From positions 46,084,576 through 46,148,575 of the forward strand of contig CM037870.1 of NCBI GenBank assembly GCA_021292105.1: a stretch of 64,000 bases of DNA, written 5' to 3'. The notes beneath the pieces were generated by a model. That model was not told the origin of the DNA. It was given only the letters and a program-made list of their open reading frames with translations, and did not search any database. The position numbers and the translations under genes were made by a program. The DNA comes from Anadara kagoshimensis. Lineage: Eukaryota; Mollusca; Bivalvia; Arcoida; Arcidae. Of this stretch, positions 47,401 through 57,735 are shown in pieces; positions within the stretch are counted from its first letter, which is position 1; each line of letters starts with the position of its first letter.

Positions 47401-48344
47401 ATTCCTACGGAATTACACGTCATATCGCTCTTTATTACAAAAAGTTTTTAGTAGAACATGTTTGATACATCATTAAAAAGTGCCAGTAATATAACATATT
47501 GTCCAAGATTTATATGGTTAATTTTCTTAAGGAAATAGATATTTGGTTATTTTAATATTCCTGTACACTTCTAAATCCTTTTTTGCAAATTAAAATAAAA
47601 ACACTTGACAAATGAAGAAAAATTTACGAAACGAAGCGTATTTATACAGTATGCACTTATTATAATTTTCTAAAAACAAGATCAATTTTTGTTTTAATAA
47701 AAACAATATTTTTGAAAAAAGAAATAAAATCATGAATAAAAAATACCTGCAATACAATCTCGATTTTATTGTTTTTAGTCTGGCGCCTGCAGAGGAAAAG
47801 TATAAAATTGAAAACATGATATGTACATCGCTACTATTGATAACAGATTATTAACATTACACCACATCGTAATTTTAGAGAAATTAAGGAAATACAACTT
47901 AAAATTAAACACAGGGTCTTTAAAATCCCGGAAATAAAATCAAGTTACACACTTTTTTAATCATGGTCTTTGTTGGAATTGTTTAGTTTGTTTTAAAAAA
48001 AAACAGTAAAACATTTTTTTTTATTTTTTGTTTTTGTTTTTTATTCGGTTTTATTTTTTGACGATGTGATCTGATTTGTCGAAATTATGCTAATTTTCTT
48101 ACATATGCGTTCACAGATTTACCTTTGTGTAATAATAAAAACAAAATCGTGTATTTTTAAATAGATAACGCGGTCAGTTTTTGAATATTTAATACGTGTG
48201 TACATGTATGTAAAAAATATTCACAATCATTTAAACATAGAATGTTTTGTATATGCATGTCGTCTGTCAAAGGAAATACATGCATGATAAATAAAAAATG
48301 ATAAACAAATAAAATAAAAAATAAATGTAATTACAGCTAGAACT
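44408..48344. other. Long noncoding stretch
   Basis: Scattered frames of 60-75 codons on both strands (for example 45648-45845 +, 46718-46921 +, 47590-47817 -) carry no domain I recognise. The less AT-rich segment 46500-46920 could be decayed coding DNA, but no single frame is convincing. Confidence 0.4.
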
Positions 48345-48570
48345 GTCTCTTGAGAGCCAAATACCCCCGCCCAAACATTTAGTGTTTTCCTGCGACCTTG
48401 AACTTGACCATGACACCTTTAAGCCATGAAGACTATTCATGTGAAGTTTTATGACAGTCGTCGAAAGCAGCTATGAGATACCAGTATGGCCACGACACGA
48501 TTTTACACAGACAGACAAACATGGTGATTCCTATATACCCCCTCAAACTAGTTTGCGGGGGGTGTTTATA
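48345..48570 (+). repeat. Interspersed repeat (family D), 3' end
   Basis: Contains 'gcgaccttgaacttgaccat', 'gaagactattcatgtgaagt', 'tatgacagtcgtcgaaagca' and 'cacagacagacaaacatggt', then 'gattcctatatacccc' and a 'ttgcgggg' end. It shares the tail type with 8115-8265. The 71-codon frame at 48451-48666 lies within and beyond it and is not a gene. Confidence 0.6.
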
Positions 48571-48899
48571 AAAACAGCGACATATAACATACCAATTAGT
48601 ATGCAGACGATGGTAGCCGTATTATTAATTATTATAACAGATGATTGTCAGCCTTTGGATAAGTAGGACCTACCTAGATTCATGAGTTGATTTATACAAT
48701 CTACCACGGTATATAGAGAAGCGAAGACAGATTTTGAACAATATGTCCCTTAGGGCTCGATACCTGTACCATTGAATATTTTTTCCCCATCTTAATAATA
48801 GTTTAGCAGAATCCGAAATCAGCAATAGCTCATTAAGTATTTTTTCAAACAGGCTTGACCTCGTGCGAAGTACATCTAACAGTACTAGTACTGATGCAT
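48571..48899. other. Noncoding stretch
   Basis: Nothing recognised. Confidence 0.45.
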
Positions 48900-49740
48900 A
48901 TATGGTACCACTTAGCCGGTATCTCTGCTGTAGTACTGATGCATGTGGTAGTTTCTATTTAAACCACTTAGCCGGTATCTCTGCTGGTGACTGATGCCCG
49001 ATGATATCACAAACTCAGTAGGCAATAATTTTGTATTATTGTCAAGAAATATACTATTGTCTAAATTTCCTGCTAGTTAAAATTCGAAATTCCTAAAACA
49101 AACTAAAGGTATGCTCCCTCATGCAAAGTATTTCCTTATTTGGAAAAATGTATTTTTGTTCTTTAGGCACCTTCTCAATATCTTAAAAACAATATTGGTT
49201 TAATAATTTGGTTCAAGCACAACTGATGAGGAATTGTATTTCGAAACGGTCGTCTAGTGCTGCAGAATTAAAACTAGTATAATATATAATTTAAACCTCT
49301 GCTGGTGGCTGGTGCCCCGGAGGATATCACAAACTCAGTAAATAATAATTGTGTATTATGTCAGGAATATACTATTGTCGAAATTACCTGGCAGTTAAAA
49401 TTTGAAATTCCTAAATATCTAAGGTATACTCCCTCATGCAATGTATTTCCTTAGCTAAATTTTGGTCCTGATGAGGAATTGTATTTCGAAACGGCCGTCT
49501 AGTGCTGTAAAATTAAAACGTGCATAATATGTAATTTATACTAACACCGCCAAAAACTGGCTTTGGATGGAGGCAAACATAATTTAAAAATTTGAAATTT
49601 GCCAACAGCCAACGAAACCGAACACCGCACACAACAAGTTACTCAATACCTAAGGTATACTCCCTCATGCAATGTATTTCCTTAGCTAAATTTGGGTCCT
49701 GGTGAGGAATTGTATGAAACAGTTACACAAGACAAGAAAA
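48900..49740 (+). repeat. Family B tandem region, three partial units
   Basis: A short duplication ('accacttagccggtatctct' at 48907 and 48963) is followed by three partial units of a repeat of about 315 bp. The landmark 'ctccctcatgcaa' lies at 49114, 49429 and 49660. Units 1 and 2 share 'gatatcacaaactcagta', 'atactattgtc.aaatt.cct' and end in 'gaggaattgtatttcgaaac', 'ggccgtctagtgctg' (49223-49275, 49469-49519). Unit 3 has a different 5' part. Confidence 0.8.
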
Positions 49741-50007
49741 AAGAGAATAATGTTAATAAAACAGAGCAACATGCATCAAAAACATGGTTAGCTATCAAAT
49801 GCTTTTATTAGGCATACTTAAGCTAAAAGTTGATAAAACCCTAGGAACCAAATACTAGTACAGTAAAAACTATATTACCTACCCCACGGACCTAAACAAA
49901 TATGAACTATATAGACAGGTGGTTTTTAACTATAGGTTCTATTTGGTTAAAATATGGATCAATTGAGGTTTAAAACCCAGTGTTCACTAAATGCACTCCA
50001 TTTAAAT
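49741..50007. other. Noncoding stretch
   Basis: Nothing recognised. Confidence 0.45.
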
Positions 50008-50060
50008 GAAATGAAAAACAAACATACTAATCCATGTCTGAAACAATGGCAAAAGGTATA
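50008..50060 (-). repeat. Family A repeat, 3'-end scrap
   Basis: 'aaaaacaaacatactaatcc' followed by 'atgtctgaa.caat.gcaaaagg' matches the antisense 3' end; the rest is absent. Confidence 0.65.
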
Positions 50061-50979
50061 AAGAGTGGGTGGTTGTAATCATGCTTTAAACAAAAATAAA
50101 ATTATCACTTCAATAGATTCATAATGTTTCTATTCAACAGAAATCCTGGTAAATTATTTATAGTTGAAGAAAATATTTTTTTAATTTATTTTTCACAACT
50201 AATTTAATTACCTACGTCACGTGCATGTTATATATCTGGACCCCTGTACTATTTATATTACCAAAATACAACCTTGCCACAAACCTCTGATTAGCTATTT
50301 GTCATAACCACACATTATATCCGTTTTATTATGTAGTAGGCGAGTTAGTATTCCCAATTTAATATTCATGATCCACCATGTTACCTACAAACCACAAAAT
50401 AATCTCCATATGCATTTTTATAATGTCCTTATTTTTATATCGTGAAGCTCTCCTAGGCGTTTTATTTTTAACAGTTCCTGATATGTTCCTTCTAATTGGG
50501 CGTCCATTTTAAGTGACATACAAATGAGATAAAATGATTTGAGAAGTAATACTGGTTAAATTTGAAATAGTTGTACCAATGACATGAAGTTGACATGAAT
50601 GTGTATTGGTCATTCCGTCCATTTAAGAAATCAAATTGCACAATTGCTTCTTTGTTTTTTTTAACATTTTAGTTTTTTGTATAAACGGGTTTTTTATGCA
50701 ATATGCTCGAATTCATAATGTAAAACGATGAAATGATACGTTTCCTTAAATATTTAAAGAAAACCTCTACACGCGTACATGCAAGGGTTATTGGTTTATT
50801 GTTTGCTAAAAACTGTTAACAATGTAGTTTGTTATTTTTTTAAGATTGTTGACAAGTTCATTTTCGGTAAAACAAGGCGTATTATTAACCTTCAAATATG
50901 CAAATTATAAATCACTGAGACTTTTTAATAGTAGTATTATGAGTGTATAACTGGACATGAGAATCCAATGCTTCTCGAA
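50061..50979. other. Noncoding stretch
   Basis: AT-rich, nothing recognised. Confidence 0.45.
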
Positions 50980-51570
50980 AGTCGGGAGTATTACAATCGA
51001 TTTATTCTTCAGTGTTCTGCTTCATGTTTATACATCTACCTCAATTATGACGTCACGCACACAAAATGCTTCAGTTGAAGCTGTATGACAAACGTGATGA
51101 CTTCAATTTTTCTATCGTCAACTTTCCTTTTCTATGCAGCAATATATATGCCTCTCCTGTCTATGGTGTATTTGTTTCGCAATAATACGCTATGGTAGAG
51201 CTTGTTCCAACTACGGGGATTTTATACAACGCAACAACCTGCTTAAAAATAAATTGTTGTTGTAAGGACATTGCAGATATATGCTTATCAAGGCCTAAAA
51301 AGTTTTACGGTCGAATCACAATATTGTTAATAAGTCTCTGTGTCCAAAATTGGCCTGGATATATTTACCGCCCTATAGTTTCATGTTGTTTTCATTCCCA
51401 TTTTGATTTCGCAATTGGTGGTTTTAGTAGCTAAACAGAAGGTGCTTTTCCGTCCGTAGCACCCGGCCTCACTTCCCTGGCGGAAATTCATGTGTTTAAC
51501 CTAATTTGCTAACTCTTACTTTGCTTTTGGTATTTTTGTTTGGACATTTATTGGTATGTTTGTTTTCGGT
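50980..51570 (+). repeat. Family A repeat, best full-length copy
   Basis: All modules in order: 'ggagtattacaatcgattta', 'gttgaagctgtatgacaaac', 'tatcgtcaactttccttttc', 'tacgctatggtagagcttgt', 'aaataaattgttgttgtaag', 'gacattgcagatatatgctt', 'cacaatattgttaataagtc', 'tggcctggatatatttaccg', 'agtagctaaacagaaggtgc' and 'acccggcctcacttccctgg', then 'ggtatgtttgttttcgg'. Stem 1 is perfect (GGTGCT/AGCACC). It is the reference for the unit, about 590 bp. Confidence 0.88.
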
Positions 51571-51612
51571 TGACGGTAAAGACATAAACAGTCGATGCAC
51601 TCATCCATAATA

Positions 51613-51972
51613 TCATGCTGAGGAAAAATATTCTGCAGTGTTATAGTAAAATACAAAGTTTTTTGTGATAAGAGCTCCTATTTGAAAACATTCAACAGAT
51701 TGACATTCCGAAAATTCTAATATGGCAACTAATTCACGTAAAATAAGGGTGAAATACAGGATAAAAGCATCAAATTCGGCAGCGATACATAAAGCATTAA
51801 TAATATCTATAAAGTCATTTGGAAACATCCGGTATGACCAGCATATAGCCAGTTGATACAAGTACAATGTAAGGTAACACATTTGTATTGTAAACCAGAC
51901 ACAAAATGAAATACAACCAAATCCAAAATAAGCGATATTTAGAAGAACCAGTATAATTGTGATGCGAAGTTT
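51613..51972 (-). other. Orphan open frame with predicted membrane spans
   Basis: The minus strand is open for 119 codons from 51972 to a stop at 51613; the first ATG is at 51882. The upstream part (ITIILVLLNIAYFGFGCISF) and a later segment (FILYFTLILRELVAIL) could span a membrane. The sequence between is mixed (SYRMFPNDFIDIINALCIAA) and looks less low-complexity than other frames here. I cannot assign a family and see no clear splice sites. It ends 40 bp from the 3' end of a family A copy. A decayed exon or chance are both possible. Confidence 0.2.
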
Positions 51973-52829
51973 TTATAAAAACATAAAGTTTGGTACAGTT
52001 AATAAAAACAGCTATGGACCTCCTCACGAAAAAAGTCCCAATCGGCTGCTAAATTCAAGTTGGCTGACAAGAAACAAAGTATAAATGTCCCATGTAATTT
52101 CAATTGTTTGAATTTCAATTTTCAATTTCAAAGACATACATTTGGTACATTTCTATAAAATAGCATGTTGAGTAAAATCAGCTTTAGGCCATTTGAAAAA
52201 AGTCCAAGTTGCAATGGGGTTCGCCGCTGTACCACGTGGTCAATACCTTTTAACGTTTGTGCTGAACATTTTGGAAAACGTCAACGTCACAAATTCCCGG
52301 AATAATGTCGTTTTTATGGGAAAACGTCATATTGTGTGATTCCATGTCCATTGGAAACAAGCGTTTCGCAGGCACGTATCATGTGGTACAGCGGCAACCT
52401 CATTGGTCGCTGAAACTAACATGGCCACCAAACAAAAGATGTCTATTTACGTGAACCTTTACAGTGATGTTCTAAAAATGCTTTAAAGTTTTTTTTAATT
52501 CTTTAGCAAAGAAGTTTTTGTGAAATATAAAAACGATGAGAACCAGAGATCATTTTATTGAAAATTATTTTTGCCTTTTTCTCAGTCGGTAGATTGAGTT
52601 AGTATATTTTGCTGCAAATGCATTACAAAAGTTTAATGTAAGCAGTTAGAGTAAACGTTTACAAATATGTCGATGGAATGTAGCATGGTCGATAAATGAG
52701 ACAAACTGATAAGGAACAACATATTTCAAATTGAAATTAAAAAAAATCAAGACAAAGGGAAAACACAATCCTTAATAATTAGAAATATACTGTAGCGAAA
52801 TGAATCGGTAGTGCATGCTCTTCTTCATA
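51973..52829. other. Noncoding stretch
   Basis: Nothing recognised. Confidence 0.45.
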
Positions 52830-53070
52830 TTGAGACTTATACCTGAATTATGACGCACACGAGAGGCTACATTTGAAACTTTATGACAAACGTTATGATT
52901 CAAGTGTAGCTAGCTAAACAGGAGGTGCTTACCTTTCCGGAGCATCCGGCCTCACTTCCCTGGTGGAAGTTCACGTGTTTAACCTAACTTGTCAGTTCCA
53001 AAGTTTTTACTTTGCTTTTGGATTGTGATTCGGATATGGATTAGTATGTGTTTGTTTTTGATTAGATATT
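52830..53070 (+). repeat. Family A repeat with a large internal deletion
   Basis: The 5' module ('gagaggctacatttgaaact', 'ttatgacaaacgttatgatt') jumps directly to 'gtgtagctagctaaacagga' of the core, so the whole middle module (about 350 bp) is missing. The core is the cleanest in the window: stems 1 (with one wobble), 2 and 3 are all intact, and it ends 'ggattagtatgtgtttgttt'. The deletion of the middle, with both ends kept, is the pattern of an internally deleted transposon rather than a 5'-truncated retrocopy. Confidence 0.88.
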
Positions 53071-53079
53071 ATCAAACAA

Positions 53080-53190
53080 ACACATATCAGTCCATGCTGA
53101 AGTCGCAATTCCAACTTGGAAACCTGACAGATACTGCCAAATACTTCCACCAGGATAGAGGACGAGTTTTCCGAAAGGACAACAACGTGT
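53080..53190 (-). repeat. Family A repeat, diverged antisense core
   Basis: Contains 'caaacaaacacatatcagtc', 'catgctgaagtcgcaattcc', 'aacctgacag' and 'acttccaccaggatagagg'. It lies tail to tail with the previous copy. TATGTGTTTGTTT (53045-53057) and AAACAAACACATA form a perfect 13-bp inverted repeat at the junction. The 76-codon frame at 52989-53219 spans both. Confidence 0.7.
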
Positions 53191-53914
53191 CAAGGACAGA
53201 TGATTTCTACATAAAATAGCATTGGTGTAGTTATCCAATGATTATTCAACAAATATACACGTGATGTACTCAATACTTTCGTATTCCTAGATGCAGGATT
53301 TAGAACATGTATGAATTAATTTATCACCTTAAATGTTCCATAACTCAAAATGTTTTAGATTTAAAATTTTACATTGATGAACAAGTTCGAACTCTTTTAC
53401 CTTAATTTTGCAGTAAAATGATATATATCAACTGCATTTTAAGCGCTGTTTTACGAATTTTAATCAAACACAAAAATAAATAACAAAAATATATCATATA
53501 CAAGGAACTTCACTGTTAAAATGCTTCAACCGTAATGTCGATTATATAATGTTTTATAAAAAGTAAGTATAAAACTTAGGTGAAAGTGAGCATATTGTTG
53601 TTTAATTATCAATTTATCACTAAAACGTTTAATTTTTTTTTAATTCTTTTGATTAAAACACAAAGTTGAAGAAAATGGTGGATAATATCCAAGATGAGAT
53701 GGAAAAGACAGTTATATGGAACATTGCTGGAAAAGTCCGAACGAAACACAGGTAGGGTCATCCGGAAGTTAAACACTGCAAGTCTTCGTGCAAGGAAAGA
53801 ATCTACTGAAACTGAAGGTTCTTTCGTCGTTATTGAAATTTATTTAATCTCCTCCTCCATAAAAAGAAAAGAAAAAAGAAATAATGTGAAATAAGCTAAA
53901 AACCAAAAAATCAT
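53191..53914. other. Noncoding stretch
   Basis: A 66-codon Lys/Arg-rich frame (53694-53894 +) has no recognisable domain. Confidence 0.45.
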
Positions 53915-54075
53915 TTTATGCCCCCCAACTATAGCTATATGAAGCACCATGTCTGTCTGTCCGTCCGTCTGTCTACTCGTACCTCGGCCATATCTCATAA
54001 TTGCTTTAGACGACTGTACATGGGTAAACTTCATGGTCCAGAGCCGTGTCATGACCTTGGACCAAGGTCAAATTG
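53915..54075 (-). repeat. Interspersed repeat, family D-like, reverse orientation
   Basis: 'ttttatgccccccaactata' followed by 'catgtctgtctgtccgtccg' and 'gaccttggaccaaggtcaaa' is the reverse arrangement of the 'gacagac...gggg.ataa' tails at 8.2 and 48.5 kb. Opposing short frames (53840-54052 -, 53918-54118 +) lie within it and are not genes. Confidence 0.55.
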
Positions 54076-54229
54076 GAAAGGTCAAGATCACGGGAAAACA
54101 GTAGAACTGGTAATCTAGTATGTATATTTTCTTCTGATAAGATAACAATATTTCTTACTAAAATGTTGTTGCTTTTGACTTGCTCATTAATATTGCTCTC
54201 ATATAAGTCTTATACTGACGTGTTATCTT

Positions 54230-54530
54230 AATAAACAAAAACAAACCTACTAATCCATGTCTGAATCACAATCCAGAAGCAAAGTAAAAACTTTGGAACT
54301 GACAAGTCAGGTTAGAGACGTGAACTTCCACCAGGAAAGTGAGGCCGGTTGCTCTGGGCTACACCAGTCACGTATGTAATCAAAATTGTGTGAAAAGAAC
54401 ATGAAACTATGGGACGTCAAATATATCCCGGGCAATCCTGGACACAGAGACATTAAACTATCAACAACACTGTGATGATGACCATAGAACATTTTGAAGT
54501 CCTTGATAAGCCTAGGGCTTGCAATAAAAT
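54230..54530 (-). repeat. Family A repeat, core plus middle module
   Basis: Contains 'aaaaacaaacctactaatcc', 'cttccaccaggaaagtgagg', a shortened 'ggttgctctgggctacacca' where stem 1 and the 'gctagc' box are deleted, 'gggacgtcaaatatatcccg', 'ggcaatcctggacacagaga' and 'gtccttgataagcctagggc'. Stem 2 has one wobble and stem 3 is perfect. Confidence 0.88.
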
Positions 54531-55942
54531 ATATATTTTTAAAAGCAAACAAGAATATACAATTAAAAAAAATTAAAGAAAACAGGAATGGTAATTAAAA
54601 GAGAAGTGTCAGCAAAATACACGCTCTATCGTAACATACTCATGATCGTCTTAAATTTGCGTGTTTTTACATACGTGGTTACACTTATATATTTGAGCGA
54701 AAAAGACTTTGAAAAGGAAACAAGACACAAGCCTACTTTAATAGTCGAAGGCGATACTTTTTGTAAGATATTTTCTGAAAACTTAAGGAAATTAGTTGGA
54801 AACGTCAATAAAACCATGACTGAACATTTCAGTACAAAACGTCATCACTGCCGCCGTAATTATTGCATAATGATTCTAGTATTTCAAAAAATATGCGGGT
54901 GAAATTTTAACTAAAACCGAAAAAGGAAAATTGTGGGATGGACTCAGAAAACACCGTGTCGTTTACAGGTGATTGAAATTAACGATTTACCATTCGGACA
55001 GAAGGTTATTAGTTGAAACAATACTACAATTCCGTAATCAGACTGTTTGGGTGTATGACGTAACAAAACCACGCTAGCTAACCAATACGTTACGTTATTT
55101 TTAGCACTAAGTTAACTTTTTACACAAATATTGTTTTTATCCTTATTTCTATTTCTCATCAACACACAATAAACATATTCAGAAAATCTAGTAACTATAA
55201 ATATGCCGTCAGGACCTTTTCTTAATGTAATGTATATCAATTTCACACTTCTGCATAAATAAATAAGTAGTTTTCTAATGTACTATTTAGTTAATTGGTA
55301 ATAACAACCTTTAACACTAGTATTATATATTCTGTTATAACTTTACATATTCCGCCAATAAGGCCGCTTATGCCCTAGGCTATTGCAAAGAATCAACCTT
55401 CCCTCTTACGACCTTTCGTTTAATCACGGCATGTATCTCATGTGCAGCTACTGTCAACTTAAAGTCGCTTAGGTAAAAATCTAAATCATCGCTCGTGATA
55501 ACATGTGTTCGTGACGTCACATTGTACACGGTGCGGAACTCTTATATGTAGAAAACAAAAAAATATTTATCGCGGATTGGTCATGTGATTTTTTACCATA
55601 TAATATATAAATGCTTTCGATTTCGTAAATAAATGAAATAAATTTAGATACATATGAAGGTTGCTAGAAGAGAAAATATGAGAAGTAATATTTAAATAGA
55701 TTTAAAGAATAAAAATAAGCAATTATAGAAAGAAGTGATATATTAAATAAGGAAATTTCAACAGTTTTTCGGTAAGTTAAACTTAAATTAATTAGTTGTT
55801 TATATTAATTTTTAAAAAAATCTTAATAATTACAAAATTAAACTATGATATTGGTTTTCAGCAAATTAAATGGCGGTTTTATAATTTTTTAAAACTTAAA
55901 AAAAAATAATACAAAATTATAATTATTATAGATGTCATATAC
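54531..55942. other. Noncoding stretch
   Basis: A 104-codon frame (54588-54902 +) with antisense partner (54626-54817 -) shows Lys/Glu-rich composition but no domain. Nothing else was recognised. Confidence 0.4.
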
Positions 55943-56145
55943 TACTTTTGAATGTATTACATTTATTTCATAAAAATTCAAAAGTAAATATGCTGCATAC
56001 TCTCACACTGATTTTAGTGTATTCTTCTTCTTCTTCTTATAATTATTATTTGGTTTTATGTATTCGCTTTTTACTTTAGTACAAGTTGAACAACATTTGC
56101 CATGTGCTACTTTTTAATCCATTATTTCATTAAAAAAATCAAAAT
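55943..56145. mobile_element. Two degraded hairpin-element copies
   Basis: Arms TACTTTTGAAT (55943-55953) and ATTCAAAAGTA (55976-55986) are perfect complements and match the inner part of the hairpin at 9553-9612. A second weak relative starts 'gccatgtgctactttttaat' near 56097, about 155 bp on. A (CTT)n run lies between (about 56024-56038). Confidence 0.55.
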
Positions 56146-57014
56146 TAACTCATCTCTCATCACACATTTATACAGATATTTTGACGACATCGATAATTAT
56201 AATTATCTTGCGTCTCGGAACGAGAGGCGAAAACATCAAAGAAATTAAATGAGAAAAAACACAGAAAGTTCATTATTTTGTGAGTGGACTGCCTCAATTG
56301 CTCTATCTGCCTGCAATGTATATTATATTCTTTTATAAATCCAATGAAGTAAACATTAAAAGTATGTAACTTGGGAAACGCGCGTTAATGTTATCCGTTT
56401 TCTGTCGACCACACACCTGATATGTTAATTCTATGTTGTAGAAAAGTGACAATTAAGACAGCTACTAATTACATAATTAGCTTGCGTAGTAAACCTAAGA
56501 GCCTTTTATGCATATAATAAAATGCTTTAACAACGCTATTAGGAGTATCTGTGGAATGATGCCACTGTTATATTGATGTTGAATTGTAAACATTGGTATG
56601 TACATTACCCTTTTAAATCTATTTAAATGCTTTCAAAAGTTTTTTTTTCGTTTTGTATTTACATGCTCTAAGATTTTGAATATTCCGATAAGAAAGTTTT
56701 GGCCAATTTTAGTTAAGCTTTCCAAAACTTCATATTATTCAAAAGAAGAAACTTTTTCGTTGCATATCAATTTAGTCCGTTTAATACAACGCTGTTCCGT
56801 GATTGGGATCTAGCTATTATTAATATAAATTATATTAATTATTGATTACAAATTATTTCTTGTACTATAAATTTGTTAGGACACAACCGAGGAAACAGAA
56901 ATGTTTCCGTACAATGTTAACGTTGAAACCATTGATCCTAATATCCGTTGTATTTTTATATATCTCATCTACCATAGGCTTGTTTTAATAGCTGCAATCA
57001 AATCAAACACCAAT
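56146..57014. other. Noncoding stretch
   Basis: A 71-codon frame (56598-56813 +) has no recognisable domain. Confidence 0.45.
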
Positions 57015-57350
57015 TATGATACCAATTCGTGTTAAAACCATAAACCCAAAAGCAGATTAAAATATTTAAAACTTACATAGATAGTTAAACACTTGAATTC
57101 AAACCAGGGAAATGAGACCAGGTACTCCGGAAGGATAAGCACCTCTAGTTAAATAGCTATATCCGCCACATGTGAAATCAAAATTGAGAAGGAAAGGAAC
57201 ATGGAACTATGCATGAAACACATTCAAGACAACAGTTGATACAGAGACATCAAACGTATAAACAATATTGTCATGTGCCACTTTTGAAATTTTATAAAAT
57301 AATACATTCAAAAAGTAGCACATGACTTGTGATGACAACCAATACTGATA
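57015..57350 (-). repeat. Family A repeat interrupted by the hairpin element
   Basis: Antisense core and middle module: 'ggtactccggaaggataagc', 'tagctatatccgccacatgt', 'gaaatcaaaattgagaagga', 'aggaacatggaactatgc', 'tacagagacatcaaacg' and 'aacaatattg | tgatgacaacc', where the bar marks the hairpin insertion. Stem 1 keeps pairing through a G-T wobble (GGTGCT/AGTACC). Confidence 0.8.
57269..57326. mobile_element. Hairpin element inserted in family A
   Basis: 'tgtcatgtgccacttttgaa' and '...ttcaaaaagtagcacatgac' form the same hairpin as 9553-9612. The family A sequence reads through on both sides, so the insertion point is defined. 'ttg' at 57268-57270 and 57327-57329 may be the target duplication, though then the element would start two bases in. 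It dates the hairpin's activity as later than family A spread. Confidence 0.75.
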
Positions 57351-57649
57351 CGGCTTTAAACAAACTCGCTCATTCATACACTTGCTTGCGCGTTTTTCTC
57401 TCTTTTTGTTGTGTTCTTCATGATTTGGGCTATGCGTTTTTCAGCCCACCTCTTAATTGCAATACAATGCACAGAGTGTAGAGTGTAAATCTCTCTATCA
57501 TGTTAATGCATAAGTAAATGTTTTGGAACTTGCACTTGACATCTTGGTAAAACTGTTATGCCATATTGATGCTTATAGCTTTTTGGATTCTAACATACAC
57601 AGTTTAACTTTTTAATAATGAACATGTTACAAACCGCGTACTTCGTATT
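57351..57649. other. Noncoding stretch
   Basis: Nothing recognised. Confidence 0.45.
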
Positions 57650-57735
57650 CCCAGAATTCCATTAAAAAACTGACTGCCTTGATAGTGAAAAAAATATTGA
57701 CTGGGACGTGAAACATCATTACTCTTCTTTACTCT
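57650..57735 (+). repeat. SINE 3'-tail fragment
   Basis: 'ctgactgccttgatagtgaa' followed by 'atattgactgggacgtgaaa' and 'catcattactc' matches the tail of the SINE at 61120-61390 ('attcttgactgggacgttaa'). Confidence 0.6.

Noticed and set aside
48900-49740. CRISPR-like array
   Set aside because: Repeated units are about 315 bp and imperfect with no regular spacers, and the surroundings are eukaryotic.
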